DNA of 64,000 nucleotides from [Actinomadura] parvosata subsp. kistnae (GTDB lineage: Bacteria > Actinomycetota > Actinomycetes > Streptosporangiales > Streptosporangiaceae). The notes below the pieces were generated by a model. That model saw nothing but the letters and a program-made list of their open reading frames with translations. It made no database searches and had not been told where the DNA came from. Below are positions 25,895-34,189 of the stretch, piece after piece (within the stretch, counting starts at the first letter, position 1; the number at the start of each line of letters is the position of its first letter). The stretch lies in assembly GCF_900323885.1 (NCBI RefSeq), contig NZ_OOHJ01000030.1, forward strand, positions 310,001-374,000, written 5' to 3'. A program made the position numbers and the translations under genes.

Positions 25895-26499
25895 CCGACC
25901 GCCGAGGACGCGGACGCCCCCGCGACCCCGAGACCGACGCCGCCATCCTGCGCGCCGCGCTGGAGCTGTTCATCGAAGGCGGCGTCGAGGGCACCAGCAT
26001 GGAGCAGATCGCCAAACGGGCCGGCGTCGGCAAGCTCACCGTCTACCGCCGCTGGAGCACCAAGGAGGACCTGATCGCCCAGGCGGTCGAGCAGACGGTC
26101 AGCGCGGACCTGGTCCCCTCCCCCGCCGACATCGCCGAACTCGACCCCCAGCAGATCATCGAAGGTGTCATCGAGGCGGCGGCGCAGATGACCGCGAGCC
26201 CGGCGTTCCGCGCGCTGGTCGCCCGGATGATGGGCGCGGCCGTCAGCCATCCGCAGCTCATGGAGGTCTACTGGCGGCACCATGTCCTGCCGCGCCGCGA
26301 GCTGGCCGCCGCGCTGCTGCGACGCGCCCAGCAGGAGGGCACCGTGGCCGCCGACGCCGACCTCGACGTGCTGATCGACATGATGGCCGGCGCGGTGACC
26401 TGGCGCGTCCTGCAGCCGAACCCGCCGGACGCCGCCGGCATGCTCGACTACCTCAAGAGCGTCTACCGGCAGGTCGGGCTGTATCGGCCGCCACGGTGA
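25891..26499 (+). CDS. TetR/AcrR family regulator
   Basis: The 202-residue protein has the TetR helix-turn-helix: AILRAALELFIEGGVEGTSM, EQIAKRAGVGKLTVYRRW, STKEDLIAQAV. The ligand-binding domain ends LKSVYRQVGLYRPPR. TTG 25891 overlaps the upstream TGA (TTGA), indicating translational coupling with the hydroxylase. It probably represses the operon through the palindrome at 24405-24433. Confidence 0.85.
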   Translation: MTDRRGRGRPRDPETDAAILRAALELFIEGGVEGTSMEQIAKRAGVGKLTVYRRWSTKEDLIAQAVEQTVSADLVPSPADIAELDPQQIIEGVIEAAAQMTASPAFRALVARMMGAAVSHPQLMEVYWRHHVLPRRELAAALLRRAQQEGTVAADADLDVLIDMMAGAVTWRVLQPNPPDAAGMLDYLKSVYRQVGLYRPPR

Positions 26500-27150
26500 C
26501 GGCGCCCGGTCCGTCCTCCGGGCCGGCCTGCCGTGCACGAGCGCACGCATGCGCGGGCCGGCAGGTGTCCGCTGATGGACGGCAGGTGGACGACGCCGAG
26601 AAGTGACAGCAGCGCGGCTGCCGCGACGATGGTCAAGGCGGTCCGGGCCACGGGGTTACCGAGGTTGAGTGTCCATCGGCTCCCGACGCGCTGGTGTACG
26701 AGGATCGCCGGGTCGTGGCGGTTGGCGTAGATGGTGCCGGCCAGATGCCAATGCCGGTCGTCGTCGCGCTCCACGTAGCCGGAGTCGAATTTCCCCGGCC
26801 AGGAGGAGGGTGGCGATGCCGCTCAGATAGACGCGGTAGCACCGGGCGGAGACCGCTGGCGAGCAGGCCGCCCGATCTTCCCGCTGGGCGAGGGTGGTGG
26901 CGAGCTGGTCGACGAGGTCTCCGGCGCGGTTCTCGAGCAGGTCGGACAAGGTCTGGGCGTGGTCGTCGTAGATCCGGGCCATCGCATCGCCGGCGGCGCC
27001 CCCGAAATCGGCGATGCCGGCGGCCAGGTCGCGGCGGGAGCGCAGCGTGCCGACGAATTCCTCAATCCACCGCCGGAGCCGGATCGTCTCGTGGTTGTAG
27101 CCGGTCTCCCGCGCGATGTCGGCCGGAGGCGTCGGCGGGGTGGGCCGCAT
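26463..27150 (-). pseudogene. DUF5808-containing membrane protein, frameshifted
   Basis: The first frame (27150 downward) gives a helical region, ARETGYNHETIRLRRWIEEF then LENRAGDLVDQLATTLAQRE, which I do not recognise. A second frame gives ERDDDRHWHLAGTIYANRHD followed by RVGSRWTLNLGNPVAR, the DUF5808 signature. A membrane segment (ALTIVAAAALLSLLGVV) follows. The two frames meet near 26780, so a frameshift is likely; two adjacent small genes are possible but no ribosome binding site supports this. Confidence 0.45.
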
Positions 27151-27309
27151 CGGACACGCCGCGGGCCCACCACTCGCCCTCAGACGGTTGATGCTCCTTG
27201 AGGGCTTGAACGGCGGGCCTGAGCGGTGGAGCGGGCGAGGCCCATCACGCCGAGGTCGCCGGGTAGGGGCGCCCAGAGTTGTCCATGCATCGGCGTCCTG
27301 TACCGGGCG

Positions 27310-28074
27310 TCAGGCCACGTGCGCTCGCAGTCCGGTCAGGCCCGGTGCCGCGTCCGGTCGCAGCACGAGGTTCTGGTCGTAGTCTCCGCCGTTCTGCGTT
27401 CGGTACGCGATCGGCTCGGTCGTCGGGATCGCGAGCAGACGCTCGCGCAGTTCCTTGGCCGCTGCCTCGCCTTCCTCGGGCGTGAACCTGTCGGCACCCG
27501 AAATCAGCACCGGGGGCAGCACCTGTGCGCCCGCGTAGAACAGGGTGCCGTGCTGCAACGGGAACAGCAGTTCGTCGACGGCTCCGTGGATGCCCCGCTC
27601 GCTGTAGAGCCACGCCGGCCCACCCATGGTCACAACCGCCATCGCACGCTTACCCGCGAGGAACCCGTCTCCGTAACCTATCCACTCGCCGTCCGGGCCG
27701 CGCAACCCGTACGCGAAGCCCTGGTGCCAGACCCGGTCGAACCAGCCCTTGAGGATGGCGGGCATTCCGAACCACCACATCGGGAACTGGACGACGATGG
27801 TGTCCGCCCGGCGGATCTTTTCCTGCTCGGCTCGGATGTCGGCGCTCAGCGCGCCGCTCTCATATGCCTGCTTCGCGGCAGCAGCGACCTGGAACCGCTC
27901 CGCCGGATGGTGGGCGTATCCGGCGGCGTCAACGACGGGGTTCCAGCCCATCGCGTACAGGTCCGACACCTCAACGTGGTGATCTCCGACGCGGAGCGCG
28001 CGCTGCCCCTCTGCGGCGAGGTAGCCGTTGAGCGAGCGAGGTTCGGGGTGGGCAAGGATCCAAAGGACATTCAT
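27310..28074 (-). CDS. NAD(P)H-dependent quinone/FMN oxidoreductase (MdaB/KefF-like)
   Basis: The 254-residue flavodoxin-fold enzyme begins MNVLWILAHPEPRSLNG. It has the family core RRADTIVVQFPMWWFGMPAI, then LKGWFDRVWHQGFAYG. A GGPAWLYSERGIHG segment corresponds to the flavin or nucleotide loop. Members reduce quinones with two electrons; KefF also regulates K+ efflux. I chose ATG 28074 by homology; ATG 28086 is possible and neither has a good Shine-Dalgarno. The gene is divergent from the GlxA-type regulator at 28147, which probably controls it. Confidence 0.85.
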   Translation of the reverse strand: MNVLWILAHPEPRSLNGYLAAEGQRALRVGDHHVEVSDLYAMGWNPVVDAAGYAHHPAERFQVAAAAKQAYESGALSADIRAEQEKIRRADTIVVQFPMWWFGMPAILKGWFDRVWHQGFAYGLRGPDGEWIGYGDGFLAGKRAMAVVTMGGPAWLYSERGIHGAVDELLFPLQHGTLFYAGAQVLPPVLISGADRFTPEEGEAAAKELRERLLAIPTTEPIAYRTQNGGDYDQNLVLRPDAAPGLTGLRAHVA

Positions 28075-28146
28075 GACGTCGATCATGGCCATGCGGCCAG
28101 CACCACGACGACTGGCCTGATGGACAACATGTGCGAAGATCGGGCC

Positions 28147-29127
28147 ATGGCTGCTTTTGCCGGTGACGCGCGTCACCGGGTGGCGATCCTGGCCCGTGAC
28201 AAGGTTCTGTCATTCGAGCTCAGCATCGTTCACCGGATCTTCGGCCAGGCGCGCTCGGCCGCCGGCGCCGCGCTCTATGAGGTCGTGACCTGCGCACCCG
28301 AGCCCGGGGACATACACACGGACGCCGACTTCACCGTCACCGTCGCGCACGGCCCCGAGGCGCTGGCCGAGGCCGACACCGTCATCGTTCCAGCCTCCGT
28401 AGACGACTTCGAGCCCCGAAGCAGGCCGCTCGAACCCTCGCTCACCGCCGCGCTGGCGCGGATTCGACCCGGTGCCCGGATCGCCTCGATCTGCACGGGA
28501 TCGTTCGTGCTGGCCGCGGCCGGCCTGCTCACCGGGCGGCGAGCCACCACGCACTGGCGCTCATCAGCCCGCTTCCAGGAGCGATTCCCGGACGTCCTCT
28601 TCGATCTGGATGTCCTCTACACCGACGACGACGGTGTCCTCACTTCTGCCGGAGGGGCGTCGGGCATCGACCTGTGCCTGCACATGATTCGCACCGACTA
28701 CGGCGCAGCAGTCGCCAACGACGTGGCACGCGGCTCCGTCGTCCCGCCACACCGCGAGGGCGGGCAGGCGCAATACGTGCGGCGGCCGATGCCAGACCCG
28801 AGAATCTCCTCGACCAGCAAGGCACGCCGATGGGCACTGGCGAACCTGCACCGGCCCATCACGCTCCGGGAACTGGCGGCCCAGGAATCGACGAGCACGC
28901 GAACATTCACCCGACGCTTCCGTGAGGAAATCGGCACCTCGCCGGGACGGTGGCTCACCCAGCAGCGTATCGAGCGCGCCTGCTCCCTCCTGGAACGCAC
29001 CGACCTGTCCATCGACGAGGTCGCCGTCACCGCAGGCTTCGGCACCGCCGGCTCCATGCGCTTGCATCTCCAAGCCGAACTAGGGGTCTCACCCAGCGCC
29101 TACCGCGCCACATTCCGCGGCCCCTGA
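28147..29127 (+). CDS. GlxA family AraC-type transcriptional regulator
   Basis: The 326-residue protein has an N-terminal DJ-1/PfpI-like domain (RVAILARDKVLSFELSIVHR, GARIASICTGSFVLAAAGLL, LTSAGGASGIDLCLHMIR). A C-terminal AraC DNA-binding domain follows, with two helix-turn-helices in ITLRELAAQESTSTRTFTRR and LSIDEVAVTAGFGTAGSMR. The PfpI Cys is kept in ICTG. Starts upstream of ATG 28147 are in frame, but they lie in the promoter of the divergent oxidoreductase. It probably senses a small molecule and regulates the neighbouring quinone reductase. Confidence 0.87.
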   Translation: MAAFAGDARHRVAILARDKVLSFELSIVHRIFGQARSAAGAALYEVVTCAPEPGDIHTDADFTVTVAHGPEALAEADTVIVPASVDDFEPRSRPLEPSLTAALARIRPGARIASICTGSFVLAAAGLLTGRRATTHWRSSARFQERFPDVLFDLDVLYTDDDGVLTSAGGASGIDLCLHMIRTDYGAAVANDVARGSVVPPHREGGQAQYVRRPMPDPRISSTSKARRWALANLHRPITLRELAAQESTSTRTFTRRFREEIGTSPGRWLTQQRIERACSLLERTDLSIDEVAVTAGFGTAGSMRLHLQAELGVSPSAYRATFRGP

Positions 29128-29149
29128 CCTGACACATTCCAAGGTCATG

Positions 29150-29290
29150 AGGGCGTTCAGTCCTGTCTGGTCCCGGGGTCGGACGCCGCGCCGGGTGGGG
29201 TGTTCTCACCGGCGAGGCGGCGGGTCATGAGGTCGATCATGACGGTGTGGACCATGGCTTCGGAGTGGTCAGGGCGGGCTTCGTACCTGA
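29150..29290 (-). pseudogene. transposase C-terminal remnant
   Basis: A minus-strand frame reads RPDHSEAMVHTVMIDLMTRR, then LAGENTP. This resembles the last helix of IS5-type actinobacterial transposases. No catalytic part is present. Confidence 0.4.
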
Positions 29291-29349
29291 CCGGCCCGGC
29301 ACTGCTTCTCCGCCATATCCGCGGGATCGCCGAGTAGAAGCCCGACGCG

Positions 29350-30027
29350 TCAGCCGGTCCTGCCGGCCGCGGCGGTGTACGCCACGTGGCGTCGCAGCAG
29401 GTACGTGCCGACGGCGACGATCCAGCCGAAGCCGGTCAGCAGGGAGAGGTGTTCGAGCAGGCCCGCCGGGGCCGGCTGCCAGATCCCGAGCGCGTCCAGG
29501 CGGTAGGCGATGCCGGCGGCGAAGGCGAGGACGATGACCAGGGCACCGGCCAGCCGGGAGCGGGCCCTCCATCGGCGGTTCGTCTCGCCGAGCCGTCCGG
29601 CCAGGGCGAACGCGGCACCGCTGAGCCCGGCGAAGAGCAGGAAGCCGGCCACCTGGTGGATGCGGCCGTTCGCGGTGACGATGTTCGCCTGCCCGGGCGG
29701 ATAGCCCAGCGCCGGGTCGGTGGGCACCAGCCCGGCCACCACCAGGCCCGCCGCGGCGGTGGCGAGCAGGATCGGGCCCCACGTGGCGCCGCGCCCCGGC
29801 CGCAGGGCGCGCCGTACCCCGAGGGCGAAGGCGGCCAGCAGCAGCCCGCCGAGCACGAAGTTGATCGTCTGCAGCCAGGCGCGCTCGCCGGTGCCGAGCT
29901 GGCTGGCGCCGTGGTGCCACAGGCTGTAGCCGGGCCGGGTGGCGCCGTCGGCCCACAGCAGCACCGGCACCAGCACTCCGGCGGCGATGCCGCTGCGGAG
30001 CAGCGCCCGAAGAGTACGAGAGGGCAT
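29350..30027 (-). CDS. DUF998 family membrane protein
   Basis: The 225-residue protein has six transmembrane segments. DUF998 features include WHHGASQLGTGERAWLQTIN near the N-terminus and NGRIHQVAGFLLFAGLSGAA in the middle. The function is unknown. ATG 30027 has AGGAG about 9 nt upstream. It is preceded by leader element F, placing it with the Na+/K+ transport genes and suggesting an ion-related or envelope-stress role (inference). It is divergent from the GbsR-type regulator at 30147. Confidence 0.85.
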   Translation of the reverse strand: MPSRTLRALLRSGIAAGVLVPVLLWADGATRPGYSLWHHGASQLGTGERAWLQTINFVLGGLLLAAFALGVRRALRPGRGATWGPILLATAAAGLVVAGLVPTDPALGYPPGQANIVTANGRIHQVAGFLLFAGLSGAAFALAGRLGETNRRWRARSRLAGALVIVLAFAAGIAYRLDALGIWQPAPAGLLEHLSLLTGFGWIVAVGTYLLRRHVAYTAAAGRTG

Positions 30028-30090
30028 GGGAAGTTCTCCTCTTCTCCGCGGCGACCAGCGACGCGGGCCGACCAGACTTCCCGGCTCACC
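30028..30090 (-). promoter_or_regulatory. cation-gene leader element, copy F (DUF998 gene)
   Basis: The core runs from 30090 down to 30067 with GGTGA at its 5' end. TATCAA about 10 nt upstream may be the -10. Downstream, CCGCG and CGCGG form their own 5-bp stem. ACTTCCC just before the start codon can pair with GGGAAGT in the loop over 7 bp. Confidence 0.72.
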
Positions 30091-30146
30091 TCTGACTTGA
30101 TACAGTGATTTTAGCTTGTACTGAAACTACTGCAACAGGGGTGGGT

Positions 30147-30599
30147 GTGAGCGAGCAGGATCCATTGCTGGAATGGGTCGAACGAGTCGCCATGTACCTG
30201 GCGCGTGACGGGGTGCCGCCGATCGCCGGGCGGGTGCTGGGCTGGCTGATGGTGTGCGATCCGCCGGAGCAGTCGGCCGGACAGATCAGCGAGGCGATCG
30301 GCGCCAGCCGCGCCTCCCTGACCTCCAACCTGCGGCTGCTGACCGGCATGGGGTTTCTGACCTGGCGCACCCGGCCGGGCGAGCGCACCGTCTACTACCG
30401 CATGGCCGAGGACGCCTGGGCGGTCGTGGTGCGCAAGCAGATCGCCGGCCTGACCTCGTTCCTCGACATCACCCGCGACGGCCTGGACCTGGTCGGCCCG
30501 GACGACGACCGGGCCGAACGCATCCGCCAGGCGCACACCACCTTCGAATGGATGGCCAAGGTGTTCCAGAACGCACCACTTCCGGGACAGGACGCATGA
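30147..30599 (+). CDS. GbsR/MarR family regulator
   Basis: The 150-residue winged-helix protein has the GbsR-type pattern: LEWVERVAMYLARDGVPPIA, GRVLGWLMVCDPPEQSAGQI, SEAIGASRASLTSNLRLLTG, then a wing MGFLTWRTRPGERTVYYRM. A C-terminal dimerisation helix follows. GTG 30147 follows AGGGG. The stop overlaps the start of the monooxygenase (ATGA). It is the probable regulator of that gene and perhaps of the divergent DUF998 gene. Confidence 0.85.
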   Translation: MSEQDPLLEWVERVAMYLARDGVPPIAGRVLGWLMVCDPPEQSAGQISEAIGASRASLTSNLRLLTGMGFLTWRTRPGERTVYYRMAEDAWAVVVRKQIAGLTSFLDITRDGLDLVGPDDDRAERIRQAHTTFEWMAKVFQNAPLPGQDA

Positions 30600-31771
30600 C
30601 CGGGCACGCGATCGTGGTCGGCGGCGGCATCGGCGGGCTGGCCACGGCGGTCGCCCTGCGGCGGATCGGCTGGCGGGCCACCGTACTGGAACGCGCCCCG
30701 GAGCTGGGTGAGATCGGCGCCGGCATGTCGCAGGCGCCGAACGCGCTGCGGGCTCTGGACGAGCTCGGTGTCGGCGAGCAGGCGCGCGCCACGGGCGTGC
30801 CCTCCTACTCCGCCGGCAACCTGCGCCTGCCCGACGGCCGTCACCTGCAGCGGGCCCGCCGGGGCGAGGCGACCCCGCTGCTCGCCTTCCACCGCGCCGA
30901 CCTGCACGGGCTGCTGCTGGAGGCGGTGCCCGGCGGCTGGGTCCGCACCGGCACGGAGGTCACCGGCCTGCGTCAGGACGACGGCGGCGTGACGGTCGTC
31001 TGGGACGGCGGCGAGCTGAGCGCGGACCTGGTGATCGGCGCGGACGGCATCCGCAGCACCGTACGCCGCGCGGTGTGGCCGGACGCACCACCGCCCCGCT
31101 TCCTGGGCCGTACCGCCTGGCTCGGCGTCGCGGACACCAGCGGAATCCCCAGCGACTCCGGCGAGCTGTCCGGCAGCATCACGATGGGGCCCGGCGCCTA
31201 CTTCCTCATCCACCCGATCAGCCGCGGCCGCGCCTACTGGGCCTTCGTCACCACCGCCGACCGGCCGGACCTGCGCTACGAGCAGGAGAAGGCGGAGGTG
31301 GCCGCTCGCCTGGCCGGCTGGCACCACCCGATCCCCGACCTGATCGCCGCCACCCCGGACAAGGCCGTGATCCACATCGACATCCGCGACCTGGACCCGC
31401 TGCCCACCTACGTCCGCGGCCGGGTGGCGCTGCTCGGCGACGCCGCCCACGCGATGAGCCCCGACCGCGGCCAGGGCGCCGGGCAGTCCCTCGAGGACGC
31501 CGTCGTGCTGGCCGCCGCCCTGCACACCGAATCCGGCATCGAGGCCGCGCTGGCCCGCTACGACGCCGAGCGCCGTCCCCGTACCCAGGCCACCGCGCGC
31601 GGCGCCCGCGCGGACGGGCGCCGCACCACCTCCACGGCGGCGCACCGGACCCTGGTCACCATGATCCGGCTCATGCCCGCACCGCTGTGGCGCAAGGGCA
31701 TCGCGGCCGACGGCAACGCCACCTGGCGGTGGCGGCCACCCCGCCTGCCGGAGCCGACCACACACTCCTGA
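30596..31771 (+). CDS. FAD-dependent monooxygenase (salicylate/3-hydroxybenzoate hydroxylase-like)
   Basis: The 391-residue flavoprotein has AIVVGGGIGGLATAVALRRI at the N-terminus, DLVIGADGIRSTVRRAVW in the middle, and RVALLGDAAHAMSPDRGQGA with GQSLEDAVVLA near residue 280-305. It is the single-component aromatic or small-terpenoid hydroxylase type. It is translationally coupled to the GbsR regulator upstream. The substrate is unknown. Confidence 0.87.
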   Translation: MTGHAIVVGGGIGGLATAVALRRIGWRATVLERAPELGEIGAGMSQAPNALRALDELGVGEQARATGVPSYSAGNLRLPDGRHLQRARRGEATPLLAFHRADLHGLLLEAVPGGWVRTGTEVTGLRQDDGGVTVVWDGGELSADLVIGADGIRSTVRRAVWPDAPPPRFLGRTAWLGVADTSGIPSDSGELSGSITMGPGAYFLIHPISRGRAYWAFVTTADRPDLRYEQEKAEVAARLAGWHHPIPDLIAATPDKAVIHIDIRDLDPLPTYVRGRVALLGDAAHAMSPDRGQGAGQSLEDAVVLAAALHTESGIEAALARYDAERRPRTQATARGARADGRRTTSTAAHRTLVTMIRLMPAPLWRKGIAADGNATWRWRPPRLPEPTTHS

Positions 31772-31789
31772 AACGAAGGACCCTTGCGG

Positions 31790-32660
31790 GTTGACTCAGG
31801 TGAGAAGGCAGCGACCCTCGCGGCGACACGGGGATAGTCGAGGCCGAACAAGATCAGGCGGCTGTCGGCCTGGCTGACCACCAGTTCGGCTCTCGGCATC
31901 GCCGCGACCAGAGATTCGGCGTGGGCGAAGGACACCGACCGATCGTGACGGGTCGCGATAACCAGTGCGGGCTGGCTGACCTGCGCGGCGCAGTCCGGTA
32001 CGGGGAGCATGTCGGCGACGAAACCGTGCCCCGAGCGCATGAAGGTGAACAAGGCGACGAGCAGGCCACGCTCAGCCGTGGACAGGTTCCGCAGCACCTG
32101 GCGCGCAGGCAGGACCGACAGGTCAAGCAGTAGCAGGCGCAGCCCCAGCGAGGGTGCCGCGCGGAGCAGGAGTCGCAGGACGCCCCAGGTGCCGGCCTCC
32201 ACCCGGCCGTTGAACACCGCCCGACCGCCCAGCCGGCCAGCCGGCCAGCCGGTCTGCCAGGGCAGGAACCCGACCGAGCTTTGCAGGATGACCCGCTCGA
32301 CCAGGTGCGAGCGGCCATGCTCAGCGCGGTACGTCCGCCTGCCGAGATCCCCACGACGGCGGCCAGGCGGTCGATGCCCAGGACCCGGCACAACTGAGGG
32401 TGGCGTCGGCGAAGCCGACGGCCGTGGTGCCGGTCGGTCAGGGGCGTTCGCCCGTATCCGGGACGCGAGGGGGCCAGCACCGAGCATCCGGCGACGGCGA
32501 ACGCCTCCTCGCCCAGCGCCGATCCTGCCCGCATGTGGCCGCCGTGGAACACCACGACCGTCCTGGGCCCGTCTGCCTCCAGGCGATACTCCACCGGCCC
32601 TGAGGGCAGGCTCACGACGGCGGCGCCGCGCTCGGGATGAGTTGGGGCAGCGGGCACCAT
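31790..32660 (-). pseudogene. alpha/beta hydrolase, frameshifted
   Basis: The gene starts at ATG 32660 with AGGAG upstream and reads PSGPVEYRLEADGPRTVVVF, then HGGHMRAGSALGEEAF and APSRPGYGRTPL. Frameshifts near 32430 and 32330 separate this from VVGISAGGRTALSMAA (nucleophile elbow) and from the C-terminal half (ERVILQSSVGFLPW, QPALVIATRHDRSVSFAHAE). It begins 15 bp after the antiporter gene, so it was once the second gene of that operon. It runs convergently into the monooxygenase gene. Confidence 0.65.
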
Positions 32661-32674
32661 GGCGTCTCCTGGCG

Positions 32675-33901
32675 TCACTGGAAAGGGCGTTCCCGGCGGC
32701 GGATCTTGCGGGTGACGGTGCCGTACCAGACGGGGACCTCGCGCTCGTCGTCGAACCAGCGGGCCACCACGATGTCGGTGGAGGAGTGCAGCAGGATCGA
32801 CAGCACGATGGTCACGGCGACGAGCTGGAAGACCGGCACGGCGGCGGCGATCCCGGAGCCCAGCACTAGCAGCCCGTAGACGACGGAGGCGAAGCCCTTG
32901 GGCCCGAACCAGGCCACCGCCGCCTGCTCGCGCACCCCCAGTCCCGAGCGCAGGAACGACAGCCAGATCGCCACCGGCCGGGCCACGATCAGCGCGAGCA
33001 CCGCGAACAGCCACCCCTGCCAGCCGACCGAGCTGAGCAGCGCCGGGGTGATGAGCGCGCCGAACACCAGCAGCGCGGCCAGCTTGAACACCTCGGCGAT
33101 CAGCTCGCCGAAGTGCTCGAACGACTCGCGCTGCCGCGGCCCGAACGTGGCCACCGTGATCCCGGCCGAGAACGCGGCCAGGAACAGGTTGCCGTGCGTG
33201 GCCTTGCCCACGGCCAGCACGAGCAGGCCGATGGCCAGCGCGTTGAGCGGCTCGTACGGGGTGGAGGCGGCGAACCAGCGGGTCTGCTCCAGCTTGATCG
33301 CCAACCACGGGACGGCCACCCCGATGACGATGCCGAGGCCGAGCTCCAGGCCCAGCTCGCCCAGGTGCAGGTCGTCGGATCCGGCCGCGACCGCGAGGAA
33401 GAGGATGACGAACGGCAGCGCCAGCCCGTCGTTGACGCCCGATTCGACGTTGAGCAGCTGCCGCAGCCGGGGCGGCACCTTCTCGTTGCCGACCAGCGCG
33501 GCGGCGAACACCGGGTCGGTGGGCGCCAGGATCGCGCCGACCAGCAGCGACTCGATCCAGCCCAGCCCGAGCAGGTAGTGCGCCCCGACGGCGGTGATGA
33601 CCAGCGTCAGCGGCAGGCCCCAGCCGAGCGCCCGGCCGGGCAGCCGCCAGGCGCTGCGCAACTCGGCCCAGCCGACCCGCATGCCGTCGGTGAACAACAC
33701 CGTGAACAGCGCCAGCTCGGCCAGCGTGGCCACCAGGTCGTCGCCGGGCTTGAGCGAGACGACGCCGAGCACGCCATCGCCCAGCACGAACCCGGCCACC
33801 AGGAACAGCGCGGCGGTGGACAGGATGGTGCGGTGGGCCAGGCCGGACAGCAGGACGGCCAGCAGGAGCACGCACGCGAACGCGGTCAGCAGCACGCCCA
33901 T
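32675..33901 (-). CDS. CPA1 family Na+/H+ antiporter (NhaP-like)
   Basis: The 408-residue membrane protein has about twelve transmembrane segments. Diagnostic CPA1 segments are GAILAPTDPVFAAALVG and LLNVESGVNDGLALPFVILF, whose ND pair is the ion-binding site. AFGPKGFASVVY-like sequence (AWFGPKGFASVVYGL) lies near the C-terminal region. It exports Na+ or K+ in exchange for H+. I prefer ATG 33901, whose A is shared with the stop of an eight-codon leader ORF (TGATG); GTG 33913 is an alternative. Leader element G lies upstream. Confidence 0.87.
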   Translation of the reverse strand: MGVLLTAFACVLLLAVLLSGLAHRTILSTAALFLVAGFVLGDGVLGVVSLKPGDDLVATLAELALFTVLFTDGMRVGWAELRSAWRLPGRALGWGLPLTLVITAVGAHYLLGLGWIESLLVGAILAPTDPVFAAALVGNEKVPPRLRQLLNVESGVNDGLALPFVILFLAVAAGSDDLHLGELGLELGLGIVIGVAVPWLAIKLEQTRWFAASTPYEPLNALAIGLLVLAVGKATHGNLFLAAFSAGITVATFGPRQRESFEHFGELIAEVFKLAALLVFGALITPALLSSVGWQGWLFAVLALIVARPVAIWLSFLRSGLGVREQAAVAWFGPKGFASVVYGLLVLGSGIAAAVPVFQLVAVTIVLSILLHSSTDIVVARWFDDEREVPVWYGTVTRKIRRRERPFQ

Positions 33902-33927
33902 CAGGGGCACCACGTGGGGGTCGTCAT
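33901..33927 (-). CDS. leader ORF MTTPTWCP before the antiporter
   Basis: ATG 33927 has GGAAGG about 7 nt upstream and opens eight codons, MTTPTWCP. The TGA overlaps the antiporter ATG as TGATG. The antiporter itself lacks a good ribosome binding site, so coupled translation is likely. The same layout occurs before trkH. Confidence 0.45.
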   Translation of the reverse strand: MTTPTWCP

Positions 33928-33988
33928 GGAACGGCCTTCCGGTCGGAACTCATCGCACGATCTTGCCGACCAGACTTCCCGGCGCACC
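33902..33988 (-). promoter_or_regulatory. cation-gene leader element, copy G (CPA1 antiporter)
   Basis: The core runs from 33988 down to 33965, preceded by TTAGGGT as a clear -10. GGTCGG pairs with CCGACC downstream over 6 bp, and a GGAAGG directly follows that stem. This is the longest leader, about 87 nt to the antiporter ATG. Confidence 0.75.
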
Positions 33989-34189
33989 GCGCCCACCCTA
34001 ACAGGAGCGACTGTCAGAGCGACAAGCGCGTTCTTGGCGAGCGCTTTACTTTGTGAGGTGACGTGCGACGACCTCGACGTCGATGTCCACCTTGGCGACG
34101 TGACGAGTGCCGCCATCGGCAGGCGGAGGTATGGGCAACGACATTGCTCTTGCGACAGGCCGTTTCGTCCTCGTACCGGACCGGTCGCG

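Noticed and set aside
31854..33875. 673-codon minus-strand ORF across the antiporter gene
   Set aside because: Most of it is Arg/Ala/Gly shadow of the antiporter in another frame; only its 3' part (below 32660) carries hydrolase sequence, reported as a pseudogene.
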